A stretch of 64,000 nucleotides of DNA from Chloroflexota bacterium (GTDB lineage: Bacteria > Chloroflexota > Anaerolineae > 4572-78 > J111). The notes below the pieces were generated by a model. That model saw only the letters and a list, made by a program, of their open reading frames with translations, searched no databases and had not been told where the DNA came from. The DNA lies in the NCBI GenBank assembly GCA_016860845.1, contig BOKF01000010.1, positions 189,430-253,429 of the forward strand. Reading direction: 5' to 3'. Positions 25,503 to 35,337 of this stretch are shown here, one piece after another (the stretch's first letter is position 1; each line of letters begins with the position of its first letter). Both the position numbers and the translations under genes were made by a program.

Positions 25503-25620
25503 AACGCTCGCATCCTGCCCGACCTGAGAGGCTCGTTCTTCACCGTGGTCAGTGAGGCCGAGTACAACAGCTTTGGTACCTGGGAAAAGGATAATCTTCT
25601 ACACCCTATCAGGGAATTGT
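25503..25620 (+). pseudogene. C-terminal relic of a second barrel-type protein
   Basis: Just after the 97-aa gene an open stretch without a start encodes NARILPDLRGSFFTVVSEAE then YNSFGTWEKD. The same block (RNTRILADLSSLFFIVVS) appears at 60559-60666, and an N-terminal part of such a protein at 57455-57545. It is therefore a decayed piece of one gene family. The frame happens to run on into the FG-GAP protein. Confidence 0.6.
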
Positions 25621-25640
25621 CATGGGTCATTGGAAAACTT

Positions 25641-26780
25641 ATGAAAGTTTTTCTAGCATTCCTATTAGGTTTATTATCAGTCGGGCTGGTAGTGAGTCTG
25701 GCTCAAGTTAATGCCGCCCAGCGAATGCAGCCGAAAGTAGTCAGCTTGGCCAATCTGTTACCATCGGCTCAGACGGCTAAATTGACCGCCTCCGATGGGG
25801 TGGGGGGTGATAATCTGGGCTACTCGGTCGCCGCCAGCAGCGATACCTTCGTGGTCGGCGCGTTTGGGGACGATAGCAGCAGAGGTGCAGCTTACGTTTT
25901 CGTGAAACCCAATGGCGGCTGGAGCGGCAACCTGACCCAGACGGCCAAGTTGGTTGCCTCGGATGGAGCGACGGGTGATCTGTTCGGTTTCGCGGTCGCC
26001 ATCAGTGGTGAGACCATCGTGGTCGGTGCGGTTGGGGATAACGGCACTAGGGGTTCGGCTTACGTCTTTGTTAAGCCAGGCGGCGGCTGGAGCGGCACGT
26101 TGACCGAGACAGCCAAGTTAACGGCGGCCGACGGAGCAGGGGGTGATAATTTTGCTGGCACAGTAGCTATTAACGGTGATACCCTGGTGGCCGGGGCGCC
26201 TCTTGATACCATCGGCGCCAACGCCCAGCAAGGTTCAGCATACGTTTTTGCCAAGCCAGGGGGCGGTTGGGTGACCACCTCGACCTTCACCGCCAAGCTG
26301 ACCGCCTCAGACGGGATCACGAATGATACTTTCGGCGGCTCCGTAGCCCTCAGTGGCGATACCCTCGTGGCCGGCGCGATGGGCTTCTTTTCCGAACCTG
26401 CCCCGGATGCAGCCTATGTCTTTATCAAGCCGGGCGGTGGTTGGGTCACAACCTCTACCTTTACCGCCAAGCTAATCACCTCGGATGGGATAGGGACTGA
26501 CATGTTCGGCTTTTCAGCCGCTATCAGCGGCGATACGGTCGTGGTCGGTGCCTCCGACGACGATAACTACCAAGGCTCGGCTTACATCTTTATCAAGCCG
26601 GGCGGCGGTTGGAGCGGCACGCTGACCGAAACGGCCAAGCTAACGGCTGCGGACGGGGCAGCGGGGGATCGGTTTGGCCTCTCAGTGGCCGTTATCAGCG
26701 ACACCGTAGTGACCGGCGCGCCAGGCAACGACAGCGGCCAGGGTTCGGCCTACCTCTTTGTCAAGCCAAGCGGCGGATAA
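25641..26780 (+). CDS. Secreted FG-GAP repeat protein (3' end frameshifted)
   Basis: 379 aa from the ATG at 25641, chosen because it opens a signal peptide (MKVFLAFLLGLLSVGLVVSL, cleavage after VNAA). Then six near-identical units of about 60 residues beginning AKL(T/V)ASDG and containing D-x-FG-x-(S/A)VA, VVGA-x-GD and GSAYVFVKPGGGW: FG-GAP (beta-propeller-like) repeats typical of integrin-like surface proteins. The frame stops in the sixth unit after KPSGG, but the continuation DNFFGFAAAANGETVLIGAQ is intact in the next frame up to 26910. A deletion of roughly 20 codons, not a multiple of three, truncated the gene. Confidence 0.75.
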   Translation: MKVFLAFLLGLLSVGLVVSLAQVNAAQRMQPKVVSLANLLPSAQTAKLTASDGVGGDNLGYSVAASSDTFVVGAFGDDSSRGAAYVFVKPNGGWSGNLTQTAKLVASDGATGDLFGFAVAISGETIVVGAVGDNGTRGSAYVFVKPGGGWSGTLTETAKLTAADGAGGDNFAGTVAINGDTLVAGAPLDTIGANAQQGSAYVFAKPGGGWVTTSTFTAKLTASDGITNDTFGGSVALSGDTLVAGAMGFFSEPAPDAAYVFIKPGGGWVTTSTFTAKLITSDGIGTDMFGFSAAISGDTVVVGASDDDNYQGSAYIFIKPGGGWSGTLTETAKLTAADGAAGDRFGLSVAVISDTVVTGAPGNDSGQGSAYLFVKPSGG

Positions 26781-26910
26781 CTTTTTCGGCTTCGCTGCGG
26801 CTGCCAACGGTGAGACGGTGCTGATCGGGGCACAGGGCTATGCTGGCGACAGAGGTTCAGCTTATGTCTTTTCCTACCCCATCGTTTATTTGCCGGTGAT
26901 TTTGCGGTAA
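26776..26910 (+). pseudogene. Out-of-frame C-terminal piece of the FG-GAP protein
   Basis: Encodes the end of a seventh repeat (DNFFGFAAAANGETVLIGA, then GYAGDRGSAYVFSYP) and the terminal motif IVYLPVILR before TAA. Without the shift the protein would end in this motif, which also occurs in the amylase at 60663 (LYLPIILR). No gene is seen from 26911 to 27015. Confidence 0.7.
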
Positions 26911-27015
26911 GCAAGCCGGAAGCGTTTAAGATTGTTTTGATTACTTATGTTGAACGTGCCCTGGTTGGCGGCGGCCAAGTCTCAGTGAAGTTCATCCTCG
27001 AATCAGGAGGTTGAA

Positions 27016-30000
27016 ATGCCGGATGTTATCACATTACCCAAAGGCGGCGGCGCTATGCAGGGCATCGGCGAGAAGTTCACGCCCGATCTACACACAGGCA
27101 CCGGTAACTTTACGGTGCCCATCGCCTTGCCGCCCGGTCGCAACGGCTTCCAGCCGCAGCTCAACCTGGTCTACAGCACCGGCAACGGCAATGGACCGTT
27201 CGGCCTGGGCTGGAGTCTGAGCATCCCCGGCGTCAGCCGCAAGACTTCACAGGGCGTGCCCCAGTACCACGATTACGACCCCAGTGAAATGCCCGGCGTG
27301 TTCATCCTATCTGGCGCCGAGGATCTGGTTCCGGTGGGAGAGCCTACTCCAGGTGTAACCCGCTATCGGCCGCGCACGGAAGGCCTGTTCGCCCAGATTT
27401 ATCACCACCACGACGCCGAAGGTGACTACTGGCAGGTACGCAGCAAGGATGGCCTGGTCAGCCTGTATGGAACAAAGGGTAAGGCTGGCGCTGATCCGGC
27501 AACGATTGCGGACCCCGATCCCAGCAAGAATGGGCGCGTCTTTGCCTGGAAGCTTACCCAAACCAGCGATCCATTCGGCAATCTAATCGTCTACGATTAC
27601 GGCGAGCGTGACCAGGGTAATCAGAACGGGCGTCTTTGGGACCAACCTTTGCTGAGTCGGATTCGCTATGTGGACTATGATGATACCCCCCAGTTTCTGG
27701 TATCTGTCACCTTCGCCTACGAAGAACGCACAGATACCTTTTCGGACTATCGAGCTGGCTTTGAGATTCGTTGGTCGAAACGCTGCAGCGCGATCACCAT
27801 CAAGACTCATGCGGATCAGGAACGAACCGTACGCCAATATCGCTTTGAGTACGAGTACGACTCTTGGAACGGTATCTCTCTCCTCAAGCGCGTCCACTTG
27901 ATTGGTTACGACGACGACGGTAATGCTTATGACGCAGAGGAAGGCGACGCCAGTACCCACAAGCGCCAGTTGCCACCGCTGGAATTCGGCTACACCCGCT
28001 TCGCGCCGCAAGAGCGCAAGTTCCAGGCCGTCCAAGGAACTGACCTGCCGGCTTCATCACTGGCCAACCCCAACCTGGAGTTAGTTGACCTGCACGGCAA
28101 TGGCCTGCCTGATATTTTCGAAATGGAAGGCGCAGTTCGTTATTGGCGCAACCTGGGCGGCGGCCGCTTCGACCTGCCGCGCCCGATGCGCGAAGCGCCG
28201 CCGCATGCCCTAAGCGATCCCGGTGTGCAAATGATTGACGCCAACGGCGACGGCCGCATGGACCTGATGGTAACCAACGGCGCGCTGGCCGGCTACTACC
28301 CGCTGACGTACAACGCCTCTTGGGATCGCCGCTCTTTTCAGAAATACAAAAGCCCGCCAGGTTTCAATCTCGAGGATCCTGAGGTGCGGCTCATTGATCT
28401 GGATGGTGACGGTGTGACCGATGCCATTCGCTCCGGCACGAGCCTGGAGTGTGTATACAACGATCCTTATGCAGGCTGGTCCAGCATCGTGCCGGCGCAT
28501 CGCAAATCTCTAGATGTGTTCCCCAACATCAACTTCTCCGACCCACGCGTCAAATGGGGCGACATGACCGGCGATAACTTACAGGATATCGTGCTGGTCT
28601 ACGACGGCAACGTCGAGTACTGGCCCAATCTGGGGCACGGCCAGTGGGGCAAACGCATTGATATGCAGAACAGCCCCAAATTCAGAGACTATGGCTATAC
28701 CTTTGGCTACGACCCACGGCGCATCTTGCTCGGAGATGTAGATGGGGATGGTCTGGCCGATATCGTCTACGTCGGCAACCGGCAGGTGACGCTTTGGATC
28801 AACCAGAGCGGAAATCGCTGGAGTGACCCCATCGTGATCCAGGGGACACCGCCCATGACCAACAGGGACGCGGTACGGCTGCTGGATCTGCTGGGGGCAG
28901 GTGTCAGCGGGGTGTTGTGGAGCGCCGACGCCAATAGCAATGGCCGACCACACATGTACTTTCTGGATTTCACCGGTGGGGTCAAGCCCTACGTCATGAA
29001 CGAGATGGACAACCACATGGGGGCCACTACCAGGGTGCAGTATGCGCCCTCCACCCGCTTCTATCTCGAGGATGCGAAAAAGCCTGCCACGCGTTGGAAG
29101 ACACCCCTCCCCTTTCCCGTGCAGGTGGTTGAGCGCGTCGAAGTGATTGACGCCATCTCACGTGGCAAGCTGACCACCGAGTATCGTTACCATCACGGTT
29201 ACTGGGACGGCGCCGAGCGCGAGTTCCGCGGCTTCGGCATGGTCGAGCAGCTCGATACGGAGATGTTCGAACGCTACAATGCCACAGGACTGCATGGTGA
29301 CGAAGTGGAATTCGCCCACTTGGACGACGACCCGGCTGGTGCACCGTCGCGTAAGCAGTTTTTTTCACAGCCAACCTTGACCAGGACCTGGTTCCACCAG
29401 GGGCCGGTGGGCGAGGAGTTTGGCGACTGGCAAGAACTGGACCGCTCAGCGGAGTACTGGCAGGGCGACCCAGGATTGCTCGACCACACCGGGCAGGTTA
29501 ATCGGTTTTTGGCCGGGTATCTCGATTCACCCAAAAGCCGGCGCATCAAACGGGATGCTTTGCGCGCCTTACGCGGCAGCGTCCTGCGCAGCGAGCTGTA
29601 TGCCCTGGACCGCTTTGAGAACCAGGATAAGGTCGGTCCTGAAGACCGGCCTTATACGGTCACAGAGTACGCCTACGACTTGACCGAAATCTTACCGCCC
29701 GCGGCTGGGAAAGAAGACCGGCTGCACATTTTCTTCCCCCATGCGATTGCCCAGCGCACCACTCAATGGGAGCGTGGTAGCGAGCCGATGACGCAATTTG
29801 GTTTCACCAGCGATTATGATTCGTATGGCCAACCGCACTCCCAGATCAGCATTGCCGTGCCGCGCGGACGCGATCCGATGCAGACCATTGCCGCCAGCGC
29901 GCCCGCGTCACAACCCTATCTCGCCACACATACTGTAAGTGATTACGCACAGCGCGACGATAAGACCATCTTCGTCGTCGATCGAGTTGCGCGCGTGACC

Positions 30001-33000
30001 ACATTCGAAATCCAGAATGATGGGCTTGCTTCCGTTCTCGATCTCAAACGCACAATTGAAAGCAAAGTATTGGACGATGCAAAAGCAATTATCAGTCAGA
30101 CAGTGAACTACTATGACGGCTCGTCATTTGTCGGATTGCCATATCAGCAAATTGGTCGCTATGGCGCGCTTGTCCGAAGCGAGCAGTTGGTTCTCCCCCT
30201 AGACATTCTGCAGCACGTTTACCAGAGCGGGCGACCGCCTTATCTGAATCCAACGGGTGTGAATTGGACGAATGACTATCCTGCGGGTTATCGAACCGGC
30301 ATGGCCAGTCTGGCGGGTTATCTCTACTGCGATGGACTCACCAGGCCAGAGCATACCCAGGGCTATTTTGCCGTCACCGCCCAGCGGGAATATGATTTTC
30401 ATCGCTCACTGTATGGCGACGGACAAGGTTTGATCCTCACTCAGCGCGATCCCCTGAATCATGAAACCCAGATCGAGTACGAGTACCAACTGTTACCCAA
30501 CAAGGTAACCGACGCTGTCGGGTTGACGACCACCGCGCAATACCACTATCGCGTCATGCAGCCCAGGTTGGTGACCGACCCGAACGGTAATACGACCGAA
30601 TTCTCGTTCACGCCAATTGGTCTTGTGAGTCAAATCTTTGGGCGTGACAAGAGTCGAACAGGCGACCTCAACAATCCCAGCACCCGGTTCGAGTATGACT
30701 TTCTGGTGTTTGAGCGCGGCCGGCAGGACGGCAAACCGAATCCCCAGCCGATCGAGGCGCGCACCATCCGCCGCGTTCACCATGATGGCGAAGCAAATGT
30801 CCCAGCCAGTGAGCGTAATGAGACGATCGAGGTGCGCGAATACTCCGACGGTTTTGGCCGACTGATCCAAACGCGTGCACAAGCCGAAGATGTGATATTC
30901 GGCGACTCGCCGTTTGGCGGGGGCGTATTGCCAGTTGATCAGTCTGACCCAGCAACCGCGCAGACTGTCACCGGCACCCGCAACGCCAATCGTCAAGACC
31001 CCAACATCGTCGTCAGCGGCTGGCAAATTTATGACAACAAGGGCAGCGTGGTCGAGAAATACGAACCGTTTTTCGACACGGGCTGGGACTTTGCCTCACC
31101 CACCAATGCTCAACGCGGTGAGAAGGCAGCGGTGTACTATGACCCGCGCGGCCAAATGATTCGCACGGTCAACCCCGACCATTCAGAGCAGCGGGTTATT
31201 TATGGGAAGCCGCGCCAGTTGGACAATCCAGACGTCTACGATCCAACTCCGTGGGAGGGGTATACCTACGATGTTAATGACAATGCCGGTCGGACTCACG
31301 CCGGCGACCCGCGCGCCGCGCTTTGCCAGCATCATTGGAACACGCCGGCGAACATCGTCATTGATGCACTCGGACGAACGATCGAGACCGTCGAGCGTAA
31401 TCGTCGCCGCCTGGCGAACGGGTCGTGGTCGGCCATCGAAGAGTATCACACGAAATCAACTTACGACATCCGTGGCAACGTTTTGACAATTACTGACACG
31501 CTGGGGCGGGTCGCTTTCCGGCATGAATACGATCTTGCGAATCGCAACCTTAAAATCTTGAGCATTGACGCGGGCACTCACCTCTCCGTCTTTGATGCGG
31601 CCGGTAATCTGGTCGAGCGTCGCGATAGCAAGAGCGCGCTGGAATTAAGCAGTTACGATGTGCTCAATCGTCCGATATGCCTATGGGCGCGCGATCAGGC
31701 TGGGCAAGGAGTCACCCTGCGCCAGCGCTTGATCTATGGCGATGACTTGAACGGCACTGGCTTGACACGGGCGCAAACAGCCAACCGGAATCTATTTGGA
31801 CGGCTTTATCACCATTACGACGAAGCCGGGCTGTTGCAGATGAACCGCTATGACTTCAAAGGCAATCTGGTGGACAAGTCACGGCGGGTAATTCGGGATA
31901 CTTCTATCGCCAACAACTGGCGGGCCAATTGGGAGGCGCAGGGCAGCGCGAACGCCCTGGAGCCGACGGGCCGGGCCTATCAAACCAACTCCAGCTTTGA
32001 TGCGCTCAATCGCCCCAAGGAAATCATCTATCCCAAAGACGTGAAAGACCATCGGGCAGTATTGAAGCCTATTTACAACCGGGCCGGGGCATTGGAGCAG
32101 GTGAAACTTGATGGGGCGCCCTACGTGGAACGCATCGCTTATAACGCCAAAGGCCAGCGCGTGCTGATCGCCTATGGCAACAGGGTCATGACACGCTACG
32201 CGTATGACCCGCACACCTTCCGCCTGGCGCGTCTGCGCACCGAGCACTACAAGAGCGCCGGCGTGCAGTATCCACCGGCGCCTTTGCAGTCGGCGGCGCA
32301 GCGCGAAAAGAGTGTGCTACAAGACTTGGCGTATGAGTACGATCTCACGGGCAACATCATCGCGATCCACGACCGCACGCCCCGGTGTGGTCTGCCTTCG
32401 ACACCTGATCAACTCGATCGAGACTTCATCTACGATCCGCTTTATCGTCTTATGCACGCCACCGGGCGGGAATGTGATCTACAGCCTCCCAACCCTCCAT
32501 GGAAAGATATTCCCAAGTGTACCGACTTGACCCGGACGCGATTCTATGCCGAGACGTATACTTACGACCCCGCCGGCAATATGGAGCGATTCCAGCACAG
32601 CGCCGGCTCTAGGGGCAATTTCACGCGCAGGTTTACGCTTGCTCCCGGCAACAACCGATTGGCAACTATGTCAATTGGCAACCAGACCTTTGCCTATATC
32701 TATGATGACAATGGCAATCTGATCAGCGAGGGTCTAACACGTCATTTCACCTGGAATCATGCCGACCAGATGATTGCCTTTACCGATCAAAATGGCCGAG
32801 GGCGGTCAGTGGAAGCGCGCTACCTGTACGACGCCGGCGGCATGCGGGTAAAAAAGTGGGTACGCACCAACGGCACAGGCGCTGGCGAGAGCACGACCAC
32901 CATTGACGGCATTCTCGAGCACCATCGCTGGGGCAGCCGGCCTGACCAACAGAATAATACGCTGCACATTATGGACGATCAGAGCCGTATTGCGCTGGTG

Positions 33001-34245
33001 CGCGTGGGCGATCCGGCGCTCGGCGACGGCGCCCCCGACAAACCGGTTAAATACCACCTGGGCGACCACCTGGGCAGCAGCAGCGTGGTGGTTGGCGGCG
33101 CGAATGCGCAAGCCAATGCCTTCATTAACCGCGAAGAATACTACCCCTACGGCGAGACCAGCTTTGGCAGTTTTGGCAAGAAGCGCTACCGCTTTACCGG
33201 CAAGGAGCGGGATGAGGAGAGCGGGCTGTATTATCACGGGGCGAGGTATTACGTGCCGTGGCTGGCACGGTGGGTGAGTTGCGATCCGATGGGATTTGGC
33301 GAGCATCTACATCAGTATTTGTACGCCCTGAATCAGCCAATTACCAGAATTGATAGCACTGGTTATACTAGCAGCACCCCCCCATCATCTGGAGGTCAGA
33401 ACACTGCGAACTCCGTAAAGGTACATAATACTGTAGGTACTAACCTGGAGCTGGAATGGAGGAATTATTTCGAATCGATGCCAGAGGTAGAAAAGGTGAT
33501 AGAACATACCAGGCTGAAGGATCCTGTTACAAAGAAGGGTATCGGTTCAGGCAAAGGTACTGGCCCGAAGGACCTAGCTGTGATATGGAAAGATACACAA
33601 GAAGCAACAATCATTGAAGTCAGTACAGAGGCGGAACACGCAAAAGCTGATACCCATTCAACTAGTAGAAAGGCATATCAAAGAGGGCACACTCAAGAGA
33701 CTCTGGCACGAAAAGGCGGTGCTGTAGTGGGCAACGAGAATCAAGGCTATTACAAAGCTACCGCCAGTTGGTCCGCTATTGGCAGCCCGGACCCTAATAA
33801 GGTCTATGAGATACCAGGACGTCCGAAAGCTACATTAAACTCACGGATTTCAATCGCTCCACAAACTTCTCCTTCAGCGCCTGCGAGATCTTCTAAGCCA
33901 GTTCAGACGAAGGCTGGTGCGGGCGGAGTAAGGGGTGCATGTGGGATGCGCACCGTTTTTACATCGGCTGCTTCGGAGGTTGGGGCAGCTGCTAAGTGGG
34001 GTGTGGGAGCTGGAGGTTTGTATTTCTCAGTTGTCAAGGGAGAAAGTCCCCATTACTATGAAAGTGCTTATCCAGTAATGGAGCAAGATTCAACCCTATG
34101 GTTACTCAACTGGGTAATTGGTCGGCACATAGAAATGCCAAAACCCCCGAATATTGGAGGAGAAGAGGTACCTTACTTTAGATGGTACAAGGAACAAGAC
34201 TTGCAGGTTTGTCTCCCAATGTGTGGTTGGAGAGAGTGGCCTTAA
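27016..34245 (+). CDS. Tc toxin fused TcB-TcC component (SpvB/TcdB-mid/RHS) with variable C-terminal toxin tail
   Basis: 2,409 aa; AGGAGG before the ATG. The N-terminus is the SpvB domain (ITLPKGGGAMQGIGEKFTPD; LNLVYSTGNGNGPFGLGWSL). FG-GAP-like propeller blades (DANGDGRMDLMV, DLDGDGVTDAIRSG, DVDGDGLADIVYVG) and the TcdB middle domains follow (about 330-1000), then RHS/YD repeats (about 1000-2080) and the RHS core GLYYHGARYYVPWLARWVSC ending DPMG, preceded by KERDEES. In TcC proteins this region self-cleaves to release the enclosed toxin. Residues 2118-2409 form a tail of AT-richer DNA with no family I can name; PKDLAVIW...ATIIEVST hints at a nuclease-like fold but lacks the usual Lys. Pairs with the TcA at 37760. 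Confidence 0.88.
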   Translation: MPDVITLPKGGGAMQGIGEKFTPDLHTGTGNFTVPIALPPGRNGFQPQLNLVYSTGNGNGPFGLGWSLSIPGVSRKTSQGVPQYHDYDPSEMPGVFILSGAEDLVPVGEPTPGVTRYRPRTEGLFAQIYHHHDAEGDYWQVRSKDGLVSLYGTKGKAGADPATIADPDPSKNGRVFAWKLTQTSDPFGNLIVYDYGERDQGNQNGRLWDQPLLSRIRYVDYDDTPQFLVSVTFAYEERTDTFSDYRAGFEIRWSKRCSAITIKTHADQERTVRQYRFEYEYDSWNGISLLKRVHLIGYDDDGNAYDAEEGDASTHKRQLPPLEFGYTRFAPQERKFQAVQGTDLPASSLANPNLELVDLHGNGLPDIFEMEGAVRYWRNLGGGRFDLPRPMREAPPHALSDPGVQMIDANGDGRMDLMVTNGALAGYYPLTYNASWDRRSFQKYKSPPGFNLEDPEVRLIDLDGDGVTDAIRSGTSLECVYNDPYAGWSSIVPAHRKSLDVFPNINFSDPRVKWGDMTGDNLQDIVLVYDGNVEYWPNLGHGQWGKRIDMQNSPKFRDYGYTFGYDPRRILLGDVDGDGLADIVYVGNRQVTLWINQSGNRWSDPIVIQGTPPMTNRDAVRLLDLLGAGVSGVLWSADANSNGRPHMYFLDFTGGVKPYVMNEMDNHMGATTRVQYAPSTRFYLEDAKKPATRWKTPLPFPVQVVERVEVIDAISRGKLTTEYRYHHGYWDGAEREFRGFGMVEQLDTEMFERYNATGLHGDEVEFAHLDDDPAGAPSRKQFFSQPTLTRTWFHQGPVGEEFGDWQELDRSAEYWQGDPGLLDHTGQVNRFLAGYLDSPKSRRIKRDALRALRGSVLRSELYALDRFENQDKVGPEDRPYTVTEYAYDLTEILPPAAGKEDRLHIFFPHAIAQRTTQWERGSEPMTQFGFTSDYDSYGQPHSQISIAVPRGRDPMQTIAASAPASQPYLATHTVSDYAQRDDKTIFVVDRVARVTTFEIQNDGLASVLDLKRTIESKVLDDAKAIISQTVNYYDGSSFVGLPYQQIGRYGALVRSEQLVLPLDILQHVYQSGRPPYLNPTGVNWTNDYPAGYRTGMASLAGYLYCDGLTRPEHTQGYFAVTAQREYDFHRSLYGDGQGLILTQRDPLNHETQIEYEYQLLPNKVTDAVGLTTTAQYHYRVMQPRLVTDPNGNTTEFSFTPIGLVSQIFGRDKSRTGDLNNPSTRFEYDFLVFERGRQDGKPNPQPIEARTIRRVHHDGEANVPASERNETIEVREYSDGFGRLIQTRAQAEDVIFGDSPFGGGVLPVDQSDPATAQTVTGTRNANRQDPNIVVSGWQIYDNKGSVVEKYEPFFDTGWDFASPTNAQRGEKAAVYYDPRGQMIRTVNPDHSEQRVIYGKPRQLDNPDVYDPTPWEGYTYDVNDNAGRTHAGDPRAALCQHHWNTPANIVIDALGRTIETVERNRRRLANGSWSAIEEYHTKSTYDIRGNVLTITDTLGRVAFRHEYDLANRNLKILSIDAGTHLSVFDAAGNLVERRDSKSALELSSYDVLNRPICLWARDQAGQGVTLRQRLIYGDDLNGTGLTRAQTANRNLFGRLYHHYDEAGLLQMNRYDFKGNLVDKSRRVIRDTSIANNWRANWEAQGSANALEPTGRAYQTNSSFDALNRPKEIIYPKDVKDHRAVLKPIYNRAGALEQVKLDGAPYVERIAYNAKGQRVLIAYGNRVMTRYAYDPHTFRLARLRTEHYKSAGVQYPPAPLQSAAQREKSVLQDLAYEYDLTGNIIAIHDRTPRCGLPSTPDQLDRDFIYDPLYRLMHATGRECDLQPPNPPWKDIPKCTDLTRTRFYAETYTYDPAGNMERFQHSAGSRGNFTRRFTLAPGNNRLATMSIGNQTFAYIYDDNGNLISEGLTRHFTWNHADQMIAFTDQNGRGRSVEARYLYDAGGMRVKKWVRTNGTGAGESTTTIDGILEHHRWGSRPDQQNNTLHIMDDQSRIALVRVGDPALGDGAPDKPVKYHLGDHLGSSSVVVGGANAQANAFINREEYYPYGETSFGSFGKKRYRFTGKERDEESGLYYHGARYYVPWLARWVSCDPMGFGEHLHQYLYALNQPITRIDSTGYTSSTPPSSGGQNTANSVKVHNTVGTNLELEWRNYFESMPEVEKVIEHTRLKDPVTKKGIGSGKGTGPKDLAVIWKDTQEATIIEVSTEAEHAKADTHSTSRKAYQRGHTQETLARKGGAVVGNENQGYYKATASWSAIGSPDPNKVYEIPGRPKATLNSRISIAPQTSPSAPARSSKPVQTKAGAGGVRGACGMRTVFTSAASEVGAAAKWGVGAGGLYFSVVKGESPHYYESAYPVMEQDSTLWLLNWVIGRHIEMPKPPNIGGEEVPYFRWYKEQDLQVCLPMCGWREWP

Positions 34246-34436
34246 CCAATCTTGTCGCGTTAGCAACCCATGGTGTAAGTTCGATGTGGTTACTACACCC
34301 CACTTGGTACAGAAAACATTCAACTTTCGTGCACCGATTACCTGTTGTCAGTGGCAGGAAAGCTACCCGCGTTTCGCTTCACGTATGTGAAGCCCTGAAG
34401 AGCGAGAGACTCAAGTTCGAAACCAGAACGACCGCT

Positions 34437-34583
34437 ATGTATAGACCGAGCCTGGACGAGCAGCAGGCGCTGAGCAATTACGTTGCTCGTATGGAGGCGC
34501 TCGTTAAGGATGAGGTCACCTATTGGCGGGCGCAATTACAGAAAGCAGCTAGCCCACGCGAGACTGTTGAACGGGAGGAATAA
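34437..34583 (+). CDS. Small ORF of unknown function
   Basis: 48 aa (MYRPSLDEQQALSNYVARM; then a charged helix to VEREE). It lies between the Tc toxin gene and the palindrome/intron, is preceded by no convincing ribosome site, and could be the tail of a decayed gene. 34246-34436 holds no recognisable gene. Confidence 0.25.
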   Translation: MYRPSLDEQQALSNYVARMEALVKDEVTYWRAQLQKAASPRETVEREE

Positions 34584-34638
34584 CCATGACAATCATTGCG
34601 GGCCGATCCTCCACGGCATGTTCAAAGTCAGTAGAAAA

Positions 34639-34747
34639 GCATCCCGAGTAGCCGGAGCTGAGCGGAGGCGTATCGAGGGGTGCGGCCAACGGATGGAATC
34701 GGGGCGAACCCGCACCCCTCGATACGGCTATCGCCTACTCGGGATGC
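34639..34747. repeat. Large two-part palindrome upstream of the group II intron
   Basis: Outer arms GCATCCCGAGTAG (34639-34651) and CTACTCGGGATGC (34735-34747) and inner arms of 17 nt (34669-34685 and 34710-34726) are all perfect complements, so about 110 nt can fold into one long interrupted stem. It lies 28 bp before the predicted intron 5' end. Confidence 0.8.
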
Positions 34748-35337
34748 TAGTCACACTTTTGTCAAGCGACTTTGAGTGCGATTCGTTCGCTCGAAACCAG
34801 CCAAAAGGTTGGGAGATGAGCGGCAGGGTAACGCCCTGACAACTGATTATCCGACGTTGGGTGCAATCCCCAACCCTTCGTGAACAAGGAACAGCCTCAT
34901 CCCCACGGTGGCGACTGGTCCTCAAAACCGTGAAGCGGGATGAAATGCGGGTCCGCTCAGAGTCCACCTGAGCCATCCCCGCTAGCAAGTGTCTATGGGT
35001 AGGTATACGAACAAGCGTTTGAACCATCGTAAGCTTGAACAAGCCAAGGTGGACTGGGCTTGACCAAAACGGTAAAGGCTAGGGCCTGGCAATTCAAAGG
35101 TGACCAGGGTTCACCCCCAATAAACCCGGTGGATAGCTTGACCCTAAGGACACGTCAAACGGATAATCGGAACGAAGTAACCCCCTGATGGCTCTCAGGC
35201 AACCTGAGTAGGGGCCACCCAAAAGCCCTCAAGGGGTAGGATTCCCCAAGAAGCCAAAGCCCTGGGTAATGCCAGGGATAAGCTGACGTGGGGACAATGG
35301 GTTGGATGGTAAAGATGTCAGTAGGAGTACAAACGTT

